64,000 nt of DNA, taken from positions 1-64,000 of the forward strand of contig WTXI01000131.1 in NCBI GenBank assembly GCA_022376515.1, written 5' to 3'. Made by a program: the position numbers and the translations under genes. The notes below the pieces were generated by a model. It saw only the letters and a list, made by a program, of their open reading frames with translations, had not been told where the DNA came from and ran no database searches. This document shows, piece after piece, positions 24,709 through 36,060 of this stretch. The stretch is from Lactifluus volemus. Lineage: Eukaryota > Basidiomycota > Agaricomycetes > Russulales > Russulaceae. Within the stretch, counting starts at the first letter, position 1. Each line of letters begins with the position of its first letter.

Positions 24709-25400
24709 TCAACGAGGCAATAAGGACGAGGCTCGGACAGTGAAGATGGAAATATCTTGCCGGGCTTTGAGCACTGGTCTGTCTGCACTGCTATTTCCTG
24801 ATGGCACGTTTTACAACGTTAACAAAGTGGCGAACGTTCTTTACAACGTCTTCGAGTGGGTAATCTATCTGAACTAGGCTATTGAGACCGGTCGAGTTTG
24901 AGAACTGGCATGAAGCGGACTCACCTTCGCTATCGGGGTTCGGATCGTCTCTCATTGTTGCCCTTCCACTCCGTAATTCCTTGTAAACCCCGAATGTATC
25001 CCAAAACGTCGTAGGTGACGGTGCCCCGTTGTTCTGATGCCATCAAGCCACGCAGACCAAGGACACGGCCAAGACGTTGACAAACGACCGAGAGGCCGAC
25101 AGGAATAAGGTTCCTTGGACCCTGCTGCTAGTCACCTAGAACAAGAATAGAACAAGCGTGCTTAGGATTCTGAAATGACGAATTCACCCAACTCCGAGTC
25201 TGCTCCGCCAACCAGCCCTTTTGGCTTCTTCTGTGGCCTTCCCTTCAGCAGAGACGAATACCTTATCTTTGGCCTTTGGTTTTAACTCCCTGGGGAGGGA
25301 GACACGTCCTTTAGGGACTGAACCCCTTGGCATAGCCATTTTGATGTCGCGCGTTCGGAGAACCAACCTCAACGGCCTTTGTAAAAATGATACAAACGGA
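24709..25400 (-). pseudogene. Mitochondrial ribosomal protein L1 (uL1m) relic
   Basis: Pieces of a fungal mitochondrial L1 protein follow one another in different frames on the minus strand: KAVEVGSPNA; RGSVPKGRVSLPRELKPKAK with VFVSAEGKATEEAKRAG; GGADSELGEFV; QRLGRVLGLRGLMASEQRG with TVTYDVLGYIRGLQGITEWKGN; TIRTPIAK; then, after a 46-nt intron (24924-24879), YPLEDVVKNVRHFVNVVKRA. The signature reads GLRGLMAS where the family has GPRGLMPS. At least three frame changes and an in-frame stop separate the pieces. L1 is essential for the mitoribosome, so a working copy should exist elsewhere. Sequencing error is less likely given several independent lesions. Confidence 0.72.
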
Positions 25401-27119
25401 TCAAAGGTAGTATCACGAGATTGGTCTATGCCCGAGGCACAGATGTCGTGGCATGGAAAACAAGGGCGAAGTTGGGCTGATGATCCGGGGCTTGAAAGAC
25501 GGCCAAAGAGGGTGGTGGAAACGTAAAACCTGAAGGACAGAACGAGGCAGGCGAAAGGAGGTGGTGCGTGGCAAGCAGGGAAAGGACAGAGAAGACGAGT
25601 AAAAGAAGGCACGTTGGAGGATGGGGAGGCGTGGGGTGAATTGAGGTCGGCGGTGACAGCAGAGCAACGGAGCCGATGGGAACGGCGACTCGGATCTGGC
25701 GATTCCATTGAACAAAGAAGGGTGGCCGTGCAATTTTCATTTCCTTCCCATCTCGTTTGCCTTTCCGCGTTCTCGTTCTTACCCCGCTCGTTTTCGTCCG
25801 TTATCACTCTTGGACATTCAATTTCGACTTTACTTACTTGTTTTACCGTAATTAGTGAGCCACATTAGTTACAGATGGACTAGTAGTTGAATACTTTGAA
25901 TGGACTACTGTAAGGGCAATCACTTTTGCCCCCTTTTCCCCCTCTTTCGCGTATCGCATCGCCCACTCTGTAAAAAAACAAGTAAATGCTATACAAATTG
26001 AAATTGAGCCAGCGGAACGGAATCCGAGGATGCGGGTATCGGCGATAAATGTAAGCGTAACCCGAGCAGTGCTGCGATGCACCGTAATGGCGAGAATATG
26101 GGAGAAGAGACGGACACATCGAGAGTGGAGCGGAACAAGATGAATAGAGAAGGACGACACGTGCTGGGATGACTAGATTACTTAGCGCGCAACATAACGT
26201 AGTAAATATCCGCCAGGTCCTGCAGCATCGAGGTGACAGCATCGAATTTATTCGTGCGAAAAATAGCTAACACTACCAGGCCTCTTGAGGTCAACGAGCG
26301 CAAAGCCACTCATAATATAGAACGGCGTGTCGTCACGGTATGCCAGTTGAGTGGGCTCGGAGATACGAACCTGGAGTAGGCGCGTGGCGCCCCATTTGTC
26401 GGGGTACTTTCATTGAGGTGTGTTCTTTCTTCTGTTATGGGGTATGTTGGGGCGGTGCAGTGACGGTGTTGCATCTTAGGATATTACTCAAGTCAATTTA
26501 TGGCCAAGGCTCGGGCGGGTACTGTAGGGCCATGTCGTGGTGTTGCACTTTGTGCACATTCAGCGGTGTTCTGTCATAATTGACTTGCCGTACGCCGTCA
26601 CGTGATTTATGGTACGTGCGGCCCGGGGGCCCTAGTTCTCTCTGGACGTTCTTTGGGTATTTGCTGCTATGGCTGCGTCGAGGCGGTCTGGCCACGCTCA
26701 GGGAAGGCTCTCCCAGCTTCCGTCGTTCTCTTTCTCGCCGACCTAGTAACAAAAGGTTGCCGTTGGGCTTGAAGCAGAGTTAGCGGTTGTGCCAGTGCCC
26801 CGAACCGAGTGAAGACTGAAAACCTCTAGATAGGATTTTAAATTTCATCGCTCAGCCGACTGAACGCAAAAAATACAATTTGATATCATTCATTTGAAAC
26901 AAATTAGGTTGGCGAGATGCACCCAAAGATACAATAGCAGCCCCAAGGGGGGCTCCAATAACGACAACTAAAACGCAATAGGACTGCCCATTCTGGGGTC
27001 TTCGTGAGAGGGAAGGACTTGTCCTCTTGCGTGGGCCTGGCGGGCATGACGGAACCTGATGTCAAGTGAAGCGTTAGTGCTTAAGTGAACAAGTCGGAAG
27101 GGTTGGCAATAGACGGATA
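25401..27119. other. Spacer with a DUF3140-region tail fragment
   Basis: 25985-26330 matches the DUF3140 tail and the sequence just after it (GCGGAACGGAAT...GAGAATATGGGAGAAGAGACGG, then the region corresponding to 32510-32640). The open minus frame over 25410-25800 is rich in P, S, F and L and looks incidental. No other gene is supported. 26820-27100 repeats CFEM unit 3' flank. Confidence 0.5.
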
Positions 27120-27449
27120 CTAGTGGTATGTGCAATAATCCTGCATAGCTTGAAGGAACATGTCGGTGTCCGTGTATGTGCAATAGGCGGACAGGCAGCT
27201 GACCACTGCTGACTGGTAAGTATAGTTGTTGCAAAAACAATTGTAGTCTATGGTCCTATTAATATGGAAACGGGGTCAGAGACAGAGAAAAATGTGATTA
27301 ACAAGGATACCGTACTCGTAATAGCAGTCATAAGCCTCGGCCTCGAGGCAATCGACGGTGCATTGATCAAGGTTAATTTGACTTTGGGAAAACACCCCAA
27401 TGATGGCAACTGCCAAGATAAGGAAGATGTTGTAATGCTTAACAAACAT
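27120..27449 (-). CDS. CFEM-like small secreted protein, copy I
   Basis: Exons 27449-27316 and 27255-27120 (60-nt intron GTACGG...AATAG) give 89 aa. The signal peptide runs MFVKHYNIFL to GVFSQ. The mature chain has C-x3-C-x7-C, TIDYNCFC, x11-C, x4-C, x15-C and then TYH. The aspartate is kept. The segment before the third cysteine (LEAEAYDC) links this copy to pseudogenes 1 and 2 (EAEAGNC). It is the last clear member of the array on this side. Confidence 0.77.
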
Positions 27450-29844
27450 AGTCGGGCGCTGGCAGAAAGGGGAGGAAAGGCAAGGTACGAATGGTCCCTT
27501 GTGGGCACCTGTGTACCTTATATTCTTCATCAGCGCCTTCTACATCCGGTCAAAACCAAGTAAATGGCATGCAAATTGACCTTCACAATTTCGGACGGCG
27601 CAGCTTACCAAGATCGTCTATCTTCCAAATCAGTCCAAACCATACTATGGACTCGGAATAAAGAGGCCGGAGGACTGGACTGGACTGGACTATCTCACTC
27701 GGGACAGAAATGACAAAGACCTTCAATTACTGGATGTTTTCCAAGAAATGAGAGGAAGTTGAGTAGAAGGGCTGACGGCGGGCGGTGATGTGGCTACATA
27801 GGCCAAGGGGTATCTCTGGGTCACCTGGACCAGGAAACGGCAATCCCAAGGAATGTCAAGGAGGCGAAATCAATGCCAAGACATTGAAACGTCATCATCA
27901 GTATGGCTAATGTGCGATTGGTGCGACAGACGGCCCACAGCCCAGGTCTTGCCGACAAGTGAGAGCAAACAATGGGAGGACCATCGTACAAACCAAGGAA
28001 GAAGGTTGGTAACTTTTGAGGCTGGCGATGTCGGAACGATACAGTGCGCCAGGTTGATAAGGAGACCCAAGTGCCGTGGCCTCGAGGTGGGGGGCAATGA
28101 CTAGCGCATGATTGGCTAAAGGCAAGCTTACAGAAGGCCCGCATAACATAAGAGTGTCATTAGATAGAACGGTATACTTACCAAGACCGTACTACTTCAC
28201 TTGCCAGATTCAAAGGTGCTGCTCAATGCATACGCAAAAGTTGTAGAGAAATGCCATTGGCACAAATTGAAAAGGCGAGGTCAACTTGACTAATACAAGC
28301 CTAATAAGGAAGGAGAGGTCGTCCAACTGGCACTCGCATGATGTGAATGTTGTCCAGTTCCACTGACTACACCAAATAGGTTTACTCCTTTTTTTATATG
28401 CCCTCTCCTTCCAAGGTGGCAGCTCTCTACCTGAACACAAGGATTCCTTCCTCCGTGCTTTTTCTATATGTCCGAATGTCATGTCACGATCAGCAGCTTG
28501 CAGGCACTTATTCTTCTTCGTTGGTAGTACTAGTATTTGTACAGTGAGGTGCGATTGATTCTTCATCAACATTCTGGGGTTTCTGATTGTTTTAATCCTC
28601 ATAGCATCAACACCGCGCGCTGGTGCCTTGTTGGGAGCATGGTATGCCTTGGTATCGAACTTGCTCTGATGAGTCCGAGTGTCGACTCCGCATCCATCTC
28701 TGGGGAGGATTGTCCTCATTGACGGTCGCGGCCCATCTCTTCTACGTGGCCATTAACTTTCTATACGCCATGGCCAATGCGACCGAAATCATCGTGGCCC
28801 GACATGAGTAAGCACTTTTTTTTTACTCAGTCATCCGTTTGCAGCGGTGCCAATGTCACACCACCAGGTTATACCGTTCGCTCTGACGAGCTCCTCGCCG
28901 CCTCCCTGGCCACTCAGCAAGCCTTTCTTGCCAACGACCAATGGACCGCCGGGCTCAGCATGCGGTCCGGCCAGCCCCGGACCTGCCGAGCGTGAAGACC
29001 ATCACATCGCCGATGGGCCCTCAACCTCTTCCACTGTTCAGGTTCCTGCACAGATCGTCAAGTTACGGGTCCGTCGTGATGCACAGATAGAACAATGCAT
29101 TCACTCGGTTGATATTGTTGTTGGTGGTGAAACCGGGTAGTTTTGTGATCTGCATATATGCAGACAGGTCGCTCCTTGCAAATATAGATTAGGAACAAAT
29201 TTAACACCTTACTTGCTGATATCCTTGAGGATGCACGTTGTACATGAATGAGGTAACAGTAAGAACTTCCCTATCTCAGCGACCAACTAAACCACCGTCT
29301 AGCTCCGTATTTGTTGCGGCTGTATATGTAACGAACCCGTCTTTTACGGCCGTAAACCGTAAACGGTACGTGCGGAACCATGTAAGATCCTCTTAGTTGC
29401 CTACTGGGCTTCTTCAAGTTATAGCGCAGCTGTCACGACTCACGCTTCGCCCCTTTATTTAGTTAGTAACTCGTACAGCACTTCCGAGTTTGGGTACGAC
29501 AGCAACATCGTGTGAGTCTCGAGATTGGAGCCGATGTCATCTTCAATATTATGTTGGTCCTCGGCTCCTCGCCGTGTCTTCGCGCTGCCAGTGGCATACT
29601 TCGTTCACAACTTCACACTCCTAGTACTTACACATAAAAGCCCCCACACACTCGCGGCAGCCATTTACTTCAATAACTTGAACATCTCACAAAAGTTATG
29701 TTGTGTAGTGTTTACGATAAAAAAGATCACAGAATAAATCCCCACTGGCACATAGCCTCTGGTAACATAAAGTCCACCATGCGCGATAATCACGCTTGTA
29801 CTATTGTGGGTCCTCATTAGCTGTTGCTGCAGATGTCAATAAAC
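27450..29844. other. Unassigned spacer
   Basis: A 169-aa minus frame (28210-28719) and several plus frames at 28540-29140 are open, but I recognise no family in them and cannot join them by splice sites. I make no gene call. 27580-27810 is CFEM unit flank. Confidence 0.35.
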
Positions 29845-30077
29845 TCAGCAATTGACGATATACAAGAGGTCTACGCACGGCCCATCAATAAGCTTATTAA
29901 GAGTTTCTCCAACTTCTATGTTAGGTCAGTCAAGCTTGCACCGGGTGGGCATGGGTTCTAACAGGACGTACTCTCGAGTGTTTGGTCGACTTCCGTGACC
30001 AGGCCCAACTGGGGACTCGGAGCAGCGAGGGCGAGAGCAGCAAAAGAGAGAGCCAAGATGGTCTTCAAAAACATCAT
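29845..30077 (-). CDS. Small secreted peptide with paired C-terminal cysteines
   Basis: Two exons (30077-29972 and 29915-29845; 56-nt intron GTACGT...CATAG with CTGAC/CTAAC branch sites) give 58 aa. A strong signal peptide (MMFLKTILALSFAALALAA) is followed by PSPQLGLVTEVDQTLE, an amphipathic stretch (KVGETLNKLID) and an end with two cysteines, GPC...VNC. Without the intron the frame would stop after ESTSC. A good TATA box (TATAAAAG, about 30163-30170) lies about 90 nt upstream of the ATG. It is not a CFEM protein and I do not recognise the family. Role unknown; its neighbours suggest another secreted accessory peptide. Confidence 0.62.
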
Positions 30078-30163
30078 TGTGCTTAGAGCAAGTAATATGG
30101 AAGGATAACAGAACGCTTCAAGAGGTGATGAGGTTGGCGAGAGAAGGAGGGAGGGGCCCCAGC

Positions 30164-30170
30164 TTTTATA
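30164..30170 (-). promoter_or_regulatory. TATA box of the small secreted peptide gene
   Basis: TATAAAA on the minus strand, about 90 nt before the first ATG of the gene at 29845-30077 and inside otherwise GC-rich sequence. Confidence 0.55.
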
Positions 30171-30593
30171 CTGCAGACAGCTCGAGTTTGTGATAGTTGA
30201 TGTCTCTGGAAAAGAATTATGCCGGCACTGAACCAACGCGCAGACTACGGGAGATTTGCAACAACAATCGATTCAATTCAGAGTCTGACACCGGTACTGA
30301 ACAATCAGGCCTAATCAGGTTTCGGTGCCAGTGGAAATTCGAGTCCGTCATGGTGGATCAGTCCATTGCGACTAGCCGCCCCGCTAGCGTGAAAACTAGA
30401 TTACTAGGAATGGCTAGGTGAGGCTAGTCACGTTGCGATTTCCCTGATCGGCCCGCTCCAGCACTCTGCACCCCAGACCAGGTATTAATTGCACATCGAT
30501 AGCTCTAATATTTTCTTGATGCAGGCAGCATTCAGAAGTCGCATTTAATCAAGGATTAATTGCAGCATCGTACAATACCTGCTTTTCAGGTCG

Positions 30594-30780
30594 TAGATTC
30601 GGGTAGTTCATTACTCAGTTTAGTACGCGTTTATGTCACCCTTTTTTCGCGTCATGAATTCGGGTACAGTACTGTAGTTCGTTGTTTCGTCTAGTACGTG
30701 TTTATGTCCTGTTTTTTGGGTCATGGAACCAGGTATTACTGTATTCATTCTTTCGTCTAGTACGGATCTATTTCACCCAG
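30594..30780. repeat. Three imperfect tandem repeats of about 60-65 nt
   Basis: Each copy contains a TTCGGGTA/CAGGTA start, a TTT(C)GTCTAGTACG core, TTTATGTC(A/C) and a TTTTTTxGxGTCATG end; the third copy is truncated at TTTCACCCA. The surrounding 30240-31514 has no supported gene. An open minus frame at 30773-30994 resembles a signal peptide but has no conserved continuation. Confidence 0.6.
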
Positions 30781-31514
30781 AAATCGGGAACTCATTCAAA
30801 GTTTCAAACCGAGTTAGTTTAACTCGGAGTCTAATTCTCAGGGTGTGCTGAACCCGTTCTGGGAGTAACGTGACTAGCCTCACCCAGCCATTCCTAGTAC
30901 TAACATAGTTTCCATTCACTGGCACGCTAGCGAGAAGTAGCAGAGCCAACGCTGCGCTGACCGCGCGCTTGAATTTGTAAAAGTCTGTGATCACATCCTC
31001 TGTGCTTGCCGGGAAGAGCTTCGGCGCACATGCGCTCCGGTCTGAGAGAGATCTGAAGAGATCCGGCTAGGCTCCAGTTGGTGATTGGGTCGTGTAGGAT
31101 GGGGACCATATAGAACAGCTCGCCGCAAGGCGGTATGTGGCGCACGGATATGCCTAGCAACTGAGGCGATATAAAAGGAACTCGACTTTGGTGGTGTCTC
31201 CTTGTATTTGGATTTACTTAACCCTGGGTTTCACATTTTGATCCGAAGCCAAGATTGGATGGTCTGCCAGAGATGATCGTATTCCTTTATCTATTTGCAT
31301 GTTCATGCGTTAACATTCCAAAGAAGCATGGTCTGTAAGCCTTGTTTGATCGACTAGCCATGTCAATCGGGTGACATCCACGTCTGGAATTCATATGTGG
31401 CGCACTAATGACGATACCTTTACTTTCAGCTTCGATAGGAATACAAAAGAACTCAACTGTTGAACACATATCCGTCGTCTCTTTCCTTCAAACGCATCCT
31501 CTTCTCCTAGCACG

Positions 31515-32384
31515 ATGGGAAAATCAGACTCGGAAGTTATGGCGCTCTTCAATGAGCAGGTCAATATGACAGCAGAAGAGCTTGAAGCGTGGCTCGACGA
31601 TCCACAGAGTCGCAAGGCGGGCACGGGCGTCGGCATTGAGAGCGGGCACCGTATCGTGGAGATTCTGCGCAAGAATCCAGGCAAAATGCCGGACGGGTAT
31701 GATGAGGTGCGTACTGGAGTGATGCAAACTCAGATGTACAACTGACTTGAGTGGGTATTCCCGAGCAGGAAGATATAACGCATATGCGGAAAGTGGTCAG
31801 GTAAGCTCCCCAGTGGAGGAGGTTGTTCGGTGCCCCGGCCATGAAAAAAGGCTTAGTTAGTTATGGTCATTTTCAGCTACAATAGTCGCCATTTGGCCCA
31901 GGAGGATCACTTGAAGGAGACGAAGACGATCGAAGAGCTCGAGAAGGCCAAGAGTACTATCAGGCAAGTCGCTTCTGCTCCGTACTATCTAATCCTGAAA
32001 GACACACGCAACTAATGCTGCTAGTTTAGTCTCAAGAATTGGGGCCATGTACGTACAGCATCGTCTAGTACTAACATCCGCGTTTTTTTTTTTGCGCTTT
32101 AGGTACTGGAAAGAGGAAGCTGAGTCATTCTCATTTTGCAGGACCCTGTAAAAGTCAAGCTCGAACGGGACGCCAAAAGTGCCTCGGATGATAATCGTGG
32201 CGCAGATGATCAATGTGCGCAAGATGGACCCGAAGCAGGCGAAGAAGATGCAGATGGACTTGGTGAGACTGATACCAGCCTGAGAGTCGGCGGAACGGAA
32301 ACCGAATCGGTCGAGGATCATGCGTTGGAGGTACTACGAAACGTTAAGTGTAGCCCGAGCAATTGCAGCCGCGACGGATCGTAA
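31515..32384 (+). CDS. DUF3140 family protein
   Basis: Five exons (31515-31706, 31769-31800, 31877-31963, 32030-32048, 32142-32384) give 190 aa. Residues 1-110 match DUF3140: FNEQVNMTAEELEAWL, GHRIVEILRKNP, EDITHMRKVVSY, HLAQEDH, and the closing SLKNWGHDPVKVK split over three exons. The tail is acidic (repeated DD/EE) and has no domain. The function of DUF3140 is unknown. Intron 3 starts GCAAGT (GC-AG), forced by the frame and by the NWGH motif. A TATA-like GATATAAAAGG lies about 340 nt upstream. Broken copies at five places in the array show this locus was a donor of array material. It is convergent with the next gene. Confidence 0.85.
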
Positions 32385-32771
32385 CGGCGAGGATACGGGA
32401 TGAGAATTCGTCGAGAGTGGAGTGGAACATGAGGTTGCATACAAAGAAGGGCGATTCCGAGTCGAGCCTGGATGACTAGACAACATTGATACGAAGAGCG
32501 CAAACCTAGTAAATATCACGCCAGGTCCTGTACTAGCCGTCTGCAGCATAGAGGTGATAGCATCGAATGTATTCGTTTGACAAACTACCAACACTATCAG
32601 GTCTCTTGAGGCCAAAGCCATCCATGAAATCGAACATCCTCGCAACACCACATAAAGAAAGCACAACACCCCCAAAAGCCCCAAAAAATAAGATAGACGA
32701 AATAAACAGGTAGAGAAGGAGGAGCAAGAAAAATCCGTCTACGGAAACTCAACAAGAAGGTGTGAGAGTTA

Positions 32772-35700
32772 CTAGTCTAGCTCTGCTAAACTCTTTCGGA
32801 TAAGCCGTACGCGCTCTTCAACTGCGTCCAGCGACTTGCCGAGCTCTCCAACTTCGTCTCGCCAACTTTCGGGTAAACGTACGCTCTGGTGGTGTATCTG
32901 CGAACCAACAGCGAGCGGTGGCGGCGGCGCGCCTCCGGGTTGGCGACCTGCAGCGAGTTCTTCCCAGAGGGCGGTGACGATACCATGTACCGTCTTTTCC
33001 CGTTCCTCATTCCTGCGCATCTCCTTGCGACGACCTGCCTCCTCCCGTCGCCCGACGAGCATGAGCGTCCAAAGGTTAGAGATGACCAAGAAGGTGATGA
33101 CAAAGTAGAGGATCGTCGACGTCGACGACTGGTCCCATGCGTCGCGGATGAGCTCGATCGCGACGGTGGTCGATTGTTGGCCGACGGAGATGGCTCCTTC
33201 GAGCGTATCGTAGGCCCACTGTAACCCGCGCTGGTTGCGTTCCTTCTCTCGCTCCTTGCGCGCCTCCTCCTCGCTCTGTGGGACCGGTGACGTCGGCACG
33301 CTCGGCACGCTCGGACCCTGCACAGCGACGGCCACTGCGGCAGGGTCGAGCCCTGCCGGAATGAACTCAGCCTGGTGCTCCTGGGCGTAATCTCGCATCG
33401 CGCGCTCGAGTTCTCGTTGATATGACCTCTGACCTTCGATCGCGGATTTTTCGATGAACCCTGCCCGAGATGTGAGATCGGGTAAAACCCCCTCATGCGT
33501 GACATTGCGTGCCCACCTTTGATAAAACTTCGCCCTGTCCATTCCACCTGGGACGTCACGAGGACGCGGGAAGATGCGCTGCTGGCCCATGTAATGCATG
33601 TGCGTGACATCACGCAGAACGCACCCCCGCTGGGCACGTCCGGCGTGCGCGTCGTTGTCACCATTGCAACATAGTCGTCAAAGTCACAGTGTTCCATCTC
33701 GTCATGAATCTCACATTTGGCAGATTTAGGACCAATACCTCCGCCCAGCGGTCTGATATAAGACATATTGCGGAAAAGGCACCCCGGTTTGTCGGGGCAA
33801 GGCGCCCAGTCAGCTATCTGGATGTCTGTACATATCACTAGCTATTCGCCGCAGTTGGGAAGATGGAAAGGCATTGACTTGCCTTCGAGCTTCTGGTTTA
33901 CGCGCATAAAGTCTTTGAGGAATGCACTTGCGAATATCAAATTGTATATTCGCTCTGGCGTGCCAGGTAACACCGTGTCCAGGATGAGCTCAGTGAAGTG
34001 TTTGCCCTCTTTCCCACATGCGCAGTATGTCACCTTGTGTTCCGGTAGGACTATGGTCCCAACTGGCGTTGCAGGCGACCCGGACGTTGAGGGACTGCCG
34101 AGAGGCCGTGTCGTATCCAAACCCGGACGCCCTTTGGGGATGCTGTCGTCTTCAAAGAGTCCATCCTCTGGTCGTGCGAGGCGCCAAATATTATAAATCA
34201 CATCGTAAGCGGTATCGCGCGCGAGGAAAGAGGCGAAGGTATATTTCGTAGTGCGCGTCGTGACCTGAATGGCATTAGGGATAACAAAGGCGGTCATTTT
34301 CTTCTCGAGTGAGACGATTTCGTAGATTGGCACGATGAGCTAAAATGGGATGAGCATGATGATGAATCGAACGTGATGCTACGTACGTCAGTAACCCAAC
34401 CAAAGATATTGGCATGGAAACAGATGTGGTTCTCCGAGATATATATGCGGCCTTGAACGAGGATCTCGCGCTGTAGGGCACAACCATAGTCTAAAAAATG
34501 CATAAGTAATTTATGGCTGGCGAGACGGAGACGCTGGACACACCTTCAATCAAGTAGTCGCCCTCCGGAATCGTTCTAAACAGTTCATGGAAATCCGCAT
34601 TCCGCTTATTGCTTGCGACCGCAAAGCCAGTCACAGGAATGTCACCATCGTTGAGCTCTGCCAAGAGCTCGTCGTCCTCCGAATCATCGCCCTCACCCTC
34701 TGCATCCTGGCCATCTGTGGACGACACAGAACCGGACTCGTGCTCCAGAGGCCGTGTTGAAAAATAGTCCTGGCGAGGACGCATCGTCTGCGGGGACAGC
34801 TGGAGGAAATTCGAGTCGATGGACGACTGTGAGGCAGCTGCGTGGTGACCGGACAGTGCCGGTGATCGCTTGACCTTTGAGTTGCTGCGGCGTGGGGGAG
34901 AGACGGGTGGGGAGGGAGCAGCGGTGCCCGAGTTGGACGTTCCTCCGGAGCCAGACATTGATGATACGATCGCCGACGCGAGTCCCGTCGTCTTGCGCTT
35001 AGGAGATGCCTGTGGCGTGCTTGTCGAGCCGCGTCGCCATAGTCGCCGCTTGCGCCCACTTGCAGTCGAGGAGATGCTGATTGAGTCCGGATCACGGACA
35101 GGAGCGAGGAACTGTGATTCAGGCGGAAGGGCGGGATTACTGGACGCGATGGTGAAAGCACGACCCTGGGGTGTAGACAAAGAGGACGTAGGAGAAGCTT
35201 GAAGCTCGGTGACTCCGGTGATGGAATCGCCTGAGAACATTATGTCTGTGCCATTTGGCTGGGTCTGGAAGTCTGCAGTGGGGTGTGTCTCGGTGCTCAC
35301 GGTTGCCGCACGATGGGGCATCGTCTGGAGGGGAGGTATGGGCGGTTCTGTTTGGTTCGTGCGGGGACGTGAGGACGAACGGGAGGAGACGACGTTGCGT
35401 ACGCGGTCGCGGAGGTTACCCGTGGATGAAGAAGGGGTCAAGGAACGTGTGCTGCTTTTGACGCCCAACGTTTTAGAAGATGACGGCGTCGGGGTGGGCA
35501 TATCGGCGTTCGTCTCTGACACCATCGACTGGTCGAGGTTGGTTAAAGAAGGGGGCCTTTTCCGGGGGCTGTGTTCCTGTTCGGTCTTTCGTGGTGCAAC
35601 GGAGACGTCGGAATCAGTTTGAATGGAACTAGTGTGACTGCGTGGTGATGGAGGGATGACAGTAACGCTCGGCTCCGGACTGAGCGAGACGTTGGATGCG

Positions 35701-35912
35701 TCGGGCAGGGGTGGCGTAACATTGAATGAAGGATAAGACCTGTGAGGATCTGGCGTGGAGAGAGCGCGAGCACGAGCAGATTCGCCGTCTGTTCCTTTGC
35801 TCACGAGTGAAGGGGAACGTGGCCTTGATTGGCTCAGACTAAGGCTGTCGTCACGCTCAGGTCGACTGCCCGACTGCGGTTTGACTAGCTTTGAGAAGAA
35901 TCCGGGTGCCAT
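32772..35912 (-). CDS. GRAM-VASt membrane protein, LAM/Ltc-type sterol transporter
   Basis: Five exons (35912-34544, 34490-34387, 34339-33883, 33825-33517, 33460-32772) give 975 aa. Residues 1-440 are serine/proline-rich and probably disordered. The GRAM domain follows (about 445-560: GFAVASNKRNADFHELFRTI, ISENHICFHANIFGW, VPIYEIVSLEKKMTAFVIPN). One VASt (StART-like) domain follows (about 600-760: YIRPLGGGIGP, DDYVAMVTTTRTPDVPSG, VEWTGRSFIKGFIEKSAIEG). A transmembrane helix (ILYFVITFLVISNLWTLMLV) and a cytosolic coiled end close the protein. Such proteins sit in the ER at membrane contact sites and move sterol. Intron 3 is GC-AG (G|GCAAGT), required to join the VASt halves. The start was chosen because the longer frame would run into the divergent gene. 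Confidence 0.88.
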
Positions 35913-36060
35913 CGGTGTAGTGAACCGGTAATAGCAGCGTGATTGCCAAGCTGTTGCGACTAGCAGCCCTTGGCGGCGTGCCGTAATCTTCGTCCCTTGT
36001 CCTCGTGCACCTCGTCCTTGCTGTGTCTTTTGAGCGCCACACAGTTCACAGATAGTGATC

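Noticed and set aside
25184..25807. 207-aa minus ORF as an intact protein
   Set aside because: Its last 55 residues are the frameshifted L1 relic; the rest is low-complexity P/S/F-rich sequence with no splice-supported start.
28210..28719. 169-aa minus ORF
   Set aside because: It has no recognisable domain, signal, repeat or second copy; composition does not argue for coding. I left it uncalled.
30773..30994. 73-aa minus ORF with a leucine-rich stretch resembling a signal peptide
   Set aside because: The sequence after the putative cleavage site has no cysteine pattern or homology, and part of it lies in the tandem-repeat block.
32786..33838. 350-aa minus ORF taken as one gene
   Set aside because: Only its first part (33825-33517) is coding, as exon 4 of the GRAM-VASt gene. 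After the GTGGGC donor the true frame is another one; the remaining RR/SS-rich part is a shadow.
34870..35622. Plus-strand ORFs opposite the serine-rich N-terminus of the GRAM-VASt gene
   Set aside because: They are antisense to a long open, low-complexity exon, where such shadows are expected.
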